NCBI GenBank assembly: GCA_031288815.1
Contig: JAITQR010000275.1
Span: 1 to 6,280 of the forward strand
Reading direction: 5' to 3'
DNA length: 6,280 nt
Source: Treponema sp.
GTDB taxonomy: Bacteria; Spirochaetota; Spirochaetia; Treponematales; Breznakiellaceae
Part shown: positions 6,203 through 6,280 of the stretch, one piece after another
Layout of the letters: the number at the start of each line of letters is the position of its first letter
Numbering within the stretch: position 1 is the first letter of the stretch
The notes under the pieces: generated by a model
Database searches by the model: none
What the model was told of the DNA's origin: nothing
Seen by the model: only the letters and a program-made list of their open reading frames with translations
Position numbers and translations under genes: made by a program

Positions 6203-6209
6203 ATTATTC

Positions 6210-6280
6210 ATGCCCGAAATAGAGAACGAGTATCCCGGCCCCGCGACCATGGAAAAAATCACTTCCCTGGCCAAGCGGCG
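6210..6280 (+). CDS. glyS: Glycyl-tRNA synthetase, N-terminal fragment (cut by window edge)
   Basis: Only the first 23 codons are in the window. The peptide begins MPEIENEYPGPAT and continues MEKITSLAKR, which matches the N-terminus of single-chain (alpha-2) bacterial glycyl-tRNA synthetases, where a segment like MEKIxxLAKRRGF leads into the class II catalytic domain. The enzyme charges tRNA-Gly with glycine in the cytoplasm. Start at 6210 is supported by the AAGGAG site; it adds about 13 residues before the usual family start at the second Met (6249). Transcribed away from the other genes and likely unrelated to them in function. The identification rests on about ten residues recalled from family knowledge, so it is probable and not certain. 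Confidence 0.65.
   Translation, partial: MPEIENEYPGPATMEKITSLAKR

Larger units (their letters stand above)
6050..6209. other. Divergent intergenic region between the amidohydrolase and glyS
   Basis: This 160-bp gap separates the leftward amidohydrolase gene from the rightward glyS start. It holds the Shine-Dalgarno AGGGG of the amidohydrolase (6061-6057), a GC-rich imperfect inverted repeat CCGGCG/CGCCGG (6124-6129 and 6138-6143), and the glyS promoter and ribosome binding site. I could not identify a convincing promoter for the amidohydrolase on the minus strand. Confidence 0.6.

Overview
The window is bacterial chromosomal DNA, GC-rich and densely packed. It holds one minus-strand cluster of four complete genes for uptake and metabolism of amino-acid derivatives, and the first codons of a divergent plus-strand gene that looks like single-chain glycyl-tRNA synthetase. 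The host cannot be fixed from sequence alone. The short glyS start and the mix of a solute symporter, amidohydrolase and amino-acid PLP enzymes would fit an anaerobic amino-acid-using bacterium, for example a spirochaete of the Treponema group. That is a low-confidence inference. I see no mobile elements, tRNA or rRNA genes, CRISPR arrays or phage genes.

Layout, right to left in the direction of minus-strand transcription. The glyS start lies at 6210-6280 on the plus strand with its own promoter. Across a 160-bp divergent gap is an N-acyl-D-amino-acid deacylase-type amidohydrolase (4415-6049). A 148-bp gap follows, with tandem and inverted repeats, a strong sigma-70-type promoter and a 9-bp perfect inverted repeat in the predicted 5' leader. 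Next comes a sodium:solute symporter (2848-4266), then a 491-residue fold-type II PLP enzyme related to cysteine synthase (1369-2844), then a threonine synthase-like PLP enzyme with an N-terminal zinc ribbon (52-1362). A possible further gene begins at 24 and runs off the left edge. The symporter and the two PLP genes are separated by 3 and 6 bp and are almost certainly one transcript.

Inferred joint role: the symporter imports an amino acid or an N-acylated derivative, the amidohydrolase releases the free (D-)amino acid, and the two PLP enzymes carry out elimination, replacement or racemisation chemistry on it. No substrate can be read from the sequence. The second PLP enzyme carries an unusual active-site lysine motif, and the threonine synthase-like protein has a non-standard lysine loop, so neither should be assumed to do the textbook reaction. 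The most notable regulatory structure is the promoter region at 4294-4408.
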